From positions 1 to 9,290 of the forward strand of contig BTUV01000107.1 in NCBI GenBank assembly GCA_045863035.1: a stretch of DNA of 9,290 nt, in the 5' to 3' direction. Positions within the stretch are counted from its first letter, which is position 1. Each line of letters begins with the position of its first letter. The notes under the pieces are model-generated. The model did no database searches, had not been told where the DNA came from, and worked only from the letters and a program-made list of their open reading frames with translations. The position numbers and the translations under genes were made by a program. Positions 7,401-9,290 of the stretch are shown in pieces. Origin of the DNA: H2-BAC3 sp045863035. Its GTDB lineage: Bacteria; Bacteroidota; Ignavibacteria; Ignavibacteriales; Ignavibacteriaceae.

Positions 7401-8728
7401 ATAATCCCCCCGCCAAAACTTACCAATTCATAATTTTCACCAGTAAAATATCTGGAATATACAGGTCCATCATCATCAAAATTGGAAAAATCCTCAATTA
7501 CTTGAATACCGAGAACATAAGGCAACGCTGCAGGATACATCGTGAAAGAAAATCTTGGATCGCTTGTTACTTCATTAATACTTTTGCCATCATTTCCTGC
7601 GGCAGCAACTAATTCAGATGTTAACAATGCATATTGTAAAGCACCTGCCATAGTTAAACTAAGCCTGTAACCTCCAAAACTCATGTTTATTACGGAAGCA
7701 CCCATATTACTTGCATAGAAAATACCCTGACTAATTGTCGCTCCATCACCTTGCCCATTTCTGGATAATATTTGTATCGGAAGAATCTTAGCACCCCAAC
7801 TTGCCCCCGCGATGCCTAAATCGTTGTTTGCTTCTGCCGCCGCAATACCTGCAACATGAGTACCATGACCATTGAGATCACTTGGGTTATTATCCCAATT
7901 AATAAAATCCCATCCATGAACATCATCAATGTAGCCATTCCCGTCATCATCTATTCCATTGTCCGGTATTTCATTGGGATTAATCCAGATTTTATTTTTC
8001 AGGTCCGGGTGCAGCCAGTCAACCCCGGTGTCGAGTATCGCGATAATCTGGGTTGTGTCTCCGGTGGTGCTGTCCCATACTGCATCAATCTGTGCCGCTG
8101 GAATGCCCCATTGCTGGCTGTAGAGCGGGTCATTAGGGGTTACTGCCTTGGGTGCTGCCGGAAAAGAAGTTTGCAGCAAAGGATTCTCCTCCAGCCATTT
8201 AATCATTTCTGCTTCAGTAAGCTCCGGTGAGAGCGGTTCGCTTTCAACAATGGAGAGTATGTAGTTTGGTTCTGCGTAAACAACATTTTCATCACCTTTA
8301 AGGGCGTCAATTAGCCCCATAATGTTGCCAAAGGTATCCGCAAGGGCAAGCTGGTAAATATTATGGAGTGAAGGTATCTCAAGTTCCTCACCGCTGAATG
8401 TTTTTACAAAAGTTTTCTCTAACCTTCGTACCTCTGTTGGAAAAATCCGGTTTGCCGAGGTAACCGCGAATTGGGAGAGGATTTGATCAACTGAGGGGTG
8501 CCCTGTGGTAACCACGCCCTGGGATTTTCCGAGGCGGATTGCTGTTTCATCTTTAAATTTAACAAGCACCACCCCGGGTACAAACTGAGACGCTGAAAGC
8601 GCAGGGTCAAGCCGGATGACATTGTCTCCGCTCCCCGATAATCCGTTATCAGGACACTCTAGACAGGGGGTCTGTGCGTAAAGAGTATGTGAAAAAAATG
8701 CAATACAGAGAAGCAGTAACCGTTTCAT
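4439..8728 (-). CDS. Secreted subtilisin-like (S8) serine protease with dockerin and T9SS sorting domain
   Basis: Predicted exported peptidase of 1429 residues. Residues 1-19 form a Sec signal peptide ending YAQ. Residues 49-157 look like an S8 inhibitor-type prodomain (PGVVLVKF near its start, YAEPNY at its end). The catalytic domain spans about 206-475: Asp233 in DTG, His288 in HGTHVAG, oxyanion Asn379 in AAAGND and Ser458 in GTSMGAP are all present, so it should be active. A DDDGNGYIDD loop at 260-269 probably binds calcium. Then come an Ig-like domain (507-635), a beta-helix-like stretch of short hydrophobic repeats (640-905), another Ig-like domain (945-1055), FnIII (1066-1156), a type I dockerin (1161-1217), a beta-sandwich resembling a degenerate cohesin (1222-1332), and a T9SS type A tail (1339-1429, YPNPFNP). 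The start is backed by AAGAGGT four bases upstream. The stop overlaps the next gene. The middle is much AT-richer than both ends. Substrate is unknown; location is inferred as cell surface or released. Confidence 0.95.
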   Translation of the reverse strand: MKRLLLLCIAFFSHTLYAQTPCLECPDNGLSGSGDNVIRLDPALSASQFVPGVVLVKFKDETAIRLGKSQGVVTTGHPSVDQILSQFAVTSANRIFPTEVRRLEKTFVKTFSGEELEIPSLHNIYQLALADTFGNIMGLIDALKGDENVVYAEPNYILSIVESEPLSPELTEAEMIKWLEENPLLQTSFPAAPKAVTPNDPLYSQQWGIPAAQIDAVWDSTTGDTTQIIAILDTGVDWLHPDLKNKIWINPNEIPDNGIDDDGNGYIDDVHGWDFINWDNNPSDLNGHGTHVAGIAAAEANNDLGIAGASWGAKILPIQILSRNGQGDGATISQGIFYASNMGASVINMSFGGYRLSLTMAGALQYALLTSELVAAAGNDGKSINEVTSDPRFSFTMYPAALPYVLGIQVIEDFSNFDDDGPVYSRYFTGENYELVSFGGGIISTFPGGRYKALSGTSMGAPLIAGMITLYNSTKLISEREARWSDFIHNDQPVNLFKSINNFDKPPVYDLRSFVLSDSLPGNDLDGQADAGETIYISARIRNTFGYADSTHIKLQLSEVSSPYFSEHIEFLDDNAFLGSIGSYRERSNILDPFKIFLKPTFPNENSVQFEVLIWNQGDVDTFKQVFEIAVYNGTELSGILTGDIVLTPDKLWMINNSTRLSAGSVMRILPGTRLIINGSFDNRGFIEAIGKPDSIISIDTKATIGLNVCRYVNIDCNNNDIYFEDFENGKVRNAATVFGASGVFRNSEFDNILNLYHDYGGLITLLDCTLNNLKITSSEFHVDTMINCVVKNSYFMYPQVLFASRSKFVKNYYQNWESGPGFGSTLSQEFMFEYNLFQDINNAIVHLYPNYPAGWQNSFLFHVSTANSSKFYRNAFIINRNIKMMNILRTSGVDDYVLFNDQYFGTENIPKIKRWILDFEDNASWPLTNLFPMMVPPSDSIPGFVWKVLVNGKDAQDEFIEPLGYGAHKFEVYFNRPMNPDYPPSVTFGGIEPFTSNNVSDSGSWSTDNKVWTSYHTIRLYTGDGINRISVSGARDLNGSEISVEDQRFEILISAAGSASADFMATAGLGKVNLEWSNIDLSSVPDLLGYNMYRLEHINDTTLTEPVLINNSLITDTLYTDFEVIPNQKYYYYYRVVRTDFSESDSSRVVSSIPLTASHGDANGDLSVNVLDITTMVSFLLNQNPQPFIFAAADVNQDNLVNVLDIVGTVNIIMGGINKEHLTGTPVLALDGRGAWLSGGSPVAGMQFILTGKDLKDAHLVPGPLAEGMELGWSVTEDTLRVVIYNFKRNTISSDEKGLLFRISKGELKKLESVLASNAAGEQLEVTFSNDGFLVPEEYVLYQNYPNPFNPVTVIKYGIPEQSDIEAEIFNILGEKVWEYRVIGQKAGYYELQWKSENMNRRPVASGVYIFRLKAGKFISHKKMMLLR

Positions 8729-8732
8729 GGGT

Positions 8733-8739
8733 ACCTCTT
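8733..8739 (-). promoter_or_regulatory. Ribosome binding site of the protease gene
   Basis: On the minus strand AAGAGGT is followed by four bases and the ATG at 8728. GAGG sits five bases from the start. This supports the start that also gives a clean signal peptide. Confidence 0.75.
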
Positions 8740-8979
8740 AATATGGTTGATGTGTGAAAATATTTTGATGAGAGGAGGTTCTTTTGATTGTTAATCGAAG
8801 AACTAATGAAAATTCTTATTGAAAAGAAAGAGGATAAATATTTGCGAGGATATGGAAAAACATGTAGAATATCTGTTATCCAAGGCGATACTGGATAAAA
8901 TTTGTTTTCCCGGTTGCAGTTGCAATCGTGGAGCAGGAACCGAAATTTTTGCATTTTTTAACCTCCGCTGCAAAAGTTT

Positions 8980-9003
8980 CGTAATTACCTTTAAGCAATT
9001 ACG
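8980..9003. promoter_or_regulatory. Inverted repeat CGTAATT-N10-AATTACG, possible operator
   Basis: Perfect 7-base arms are separated by ten bases, giving a 17-base centre-to-centre spacing of the kind seen in dimer-binding sites. It lies about 250 bases before the protease start and just upstream of the GGAGG at 8962-8966. In AT-rich DNA a dyad this size can arise by chance. Confidence 0.2.
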
Positions 9004-9105
9004 TTCAAATAGAACTACCTAAATCCTTTAGTAATCAGGGGGTTGAAAATTGCCAGAGAGTACCGAATTAATGTTACAGCCCGAAGATTACTCCACGTAC
9101 AAACG

Positions 9106-9126
9106 CAACTTAACGAAAATAAGTTG
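9106..9126. other. Small hairpin CAACTTA-N7-TAAGTTG
   Basis: A perfect 7-bp stem with a 7-base loop (ACGAAAA). On the plus strand a T-run follows about 14 bases later, too far for a standard intrinsic terminator. The stem is AU-rich and weak. No gene on either side needs it. Confidence 0.25.
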
Positions 9127-9246
9127 AATTACAAGAACTTTTTAAAAAATGGGGAGAAATTCTGATAAGAAAATTTTTAATCCTCATCTTTTGGAAATCA
9201 AAAGCATCATTTCAGGTGTTAAATTTTCAATACGCATTCACAGAAT

Positions 9247-9281
9247 TTCATACTTCACACTTCATAATTCATAATTCTTTT
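9247..9281. repeat. Degenerate heptanucleotide tandem repeat (TTCATAA-like)
   Basis: Five consecutive 7-base units read TTCATAC, TTCACAC, TTCATAA, TTCATAA and TTCTTTT on the plus strand (TTATGAA-type on the minus strand). The array may start earlier in weaker form. It is non-coding and close to the window edge, so its full length may not be seen. Confidence 0.55.
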
Positions 9282-9290
9282 CGCTATTTT

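Larger units (their letters stand above)
8729..9290. other. Intergenic region upstream of the protease, no supported gene
   Basis: This stretch of 562 bases is AT-rich and has frequent stops in all frames. Two short overlapping ORFs occur on opposite strands (8819-9022 plus, 8954-8649 minus); neither resembles a family I know. I saw no tRNA or rRNA. I could not find a convincing sigma-70-type -35/-10 pair or a Bacteroidota TTTG/TAnnTTTG promoter, though the operon promoter should lie here or further right. A dyad, a hairpin and a heptad repeat are listed separately. Confidence 0.6.

Noticed and set aside
7856..8230. Plus-strand ORF of 124 codons
   Set aside because: It is antisense to the prodomain and catalytic core of the protease, whose motifs fix the minus strand as coding. 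The product looks like a shadow frame.
1..8728. True cellulosome (plant cell wall degradation)
   Set aside because: The cohesin and dockerin parts fit, but no glycoside hydrolase, esterase, lyase or carbohydrate-binding module is recognisable; the only enzyme is a subtilase.
8819..9022. Plus-strand ORF of 67 codons, with a cysteine-rich part (CFPGCSCN) if started at about 8851
   Set aside because: No recognisable family, no properly spaced ribosome binding site, and it lies opposite the leader region of the protease. The cysteine pattern is short and could be chance.
9106..9146. Rho-independent terminator
   Set aside because: The stem is weak and AU-rich, and the T-run is about 14 bases from it rather than adjacent.

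Overview
The window suggests a member of the Ignavibacteria/Chlorobi side of the Bacteroidota (FCB) group. All three proteins have Sec signal peptides ending near Ala-Gln. The two with visible C-termini end in a type IX secretion (T9SS) type A sorting domain with the YPNPFNP signature, and the cohesin and ASH-like domains also fit that group. This placement rests on protein style alone; no rRNA or other marker is present.

The coding part is one minus-strand block, read right to left. (1) 8728..4439 encodes a 1429-residue secreted subtilisin-like (S8) protease with an intact catalytic triad, a beta-helix-like middle, a two-repeat type I dockerin, and a T9SS tail. (2) 4442..3402 overlaps it by ATGA and encodes a 346-residue protein with one cohesin-like domain and a T9SS tail. 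(3) After 80 bases, 3321..1 encodes at least 1107 residues with three cohesin-like domains, two ASH-like domains and a fibronectin type III (FnIII) array. This third frame is open to the left edge, so its C-terminus is outside the window. The last 1176 bases of the window are exactly two copies of a 588-base (196-residue) tandem repeat.

Bases 8729-9290 hold no gene I can support. They contain the protease ribosome binding site, a short dyad, a small hairpin, a doubtful upstream ORF with a strong ribosome binding site, and a degenerate heptanucleotide repeat at the right end.

The genes make sense together as a surface assembly. The protease carries the dockerin plug, and its two neighbours carry four cohesin-like sockets between them. 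This resembles a cellulosome in logic, but the enzyme is a peptidase and the export route is probably T9SS. Cohesin-dockerin binding here is an inference from domain resemblance and gene order; nothing in the sequence proves the partners match.
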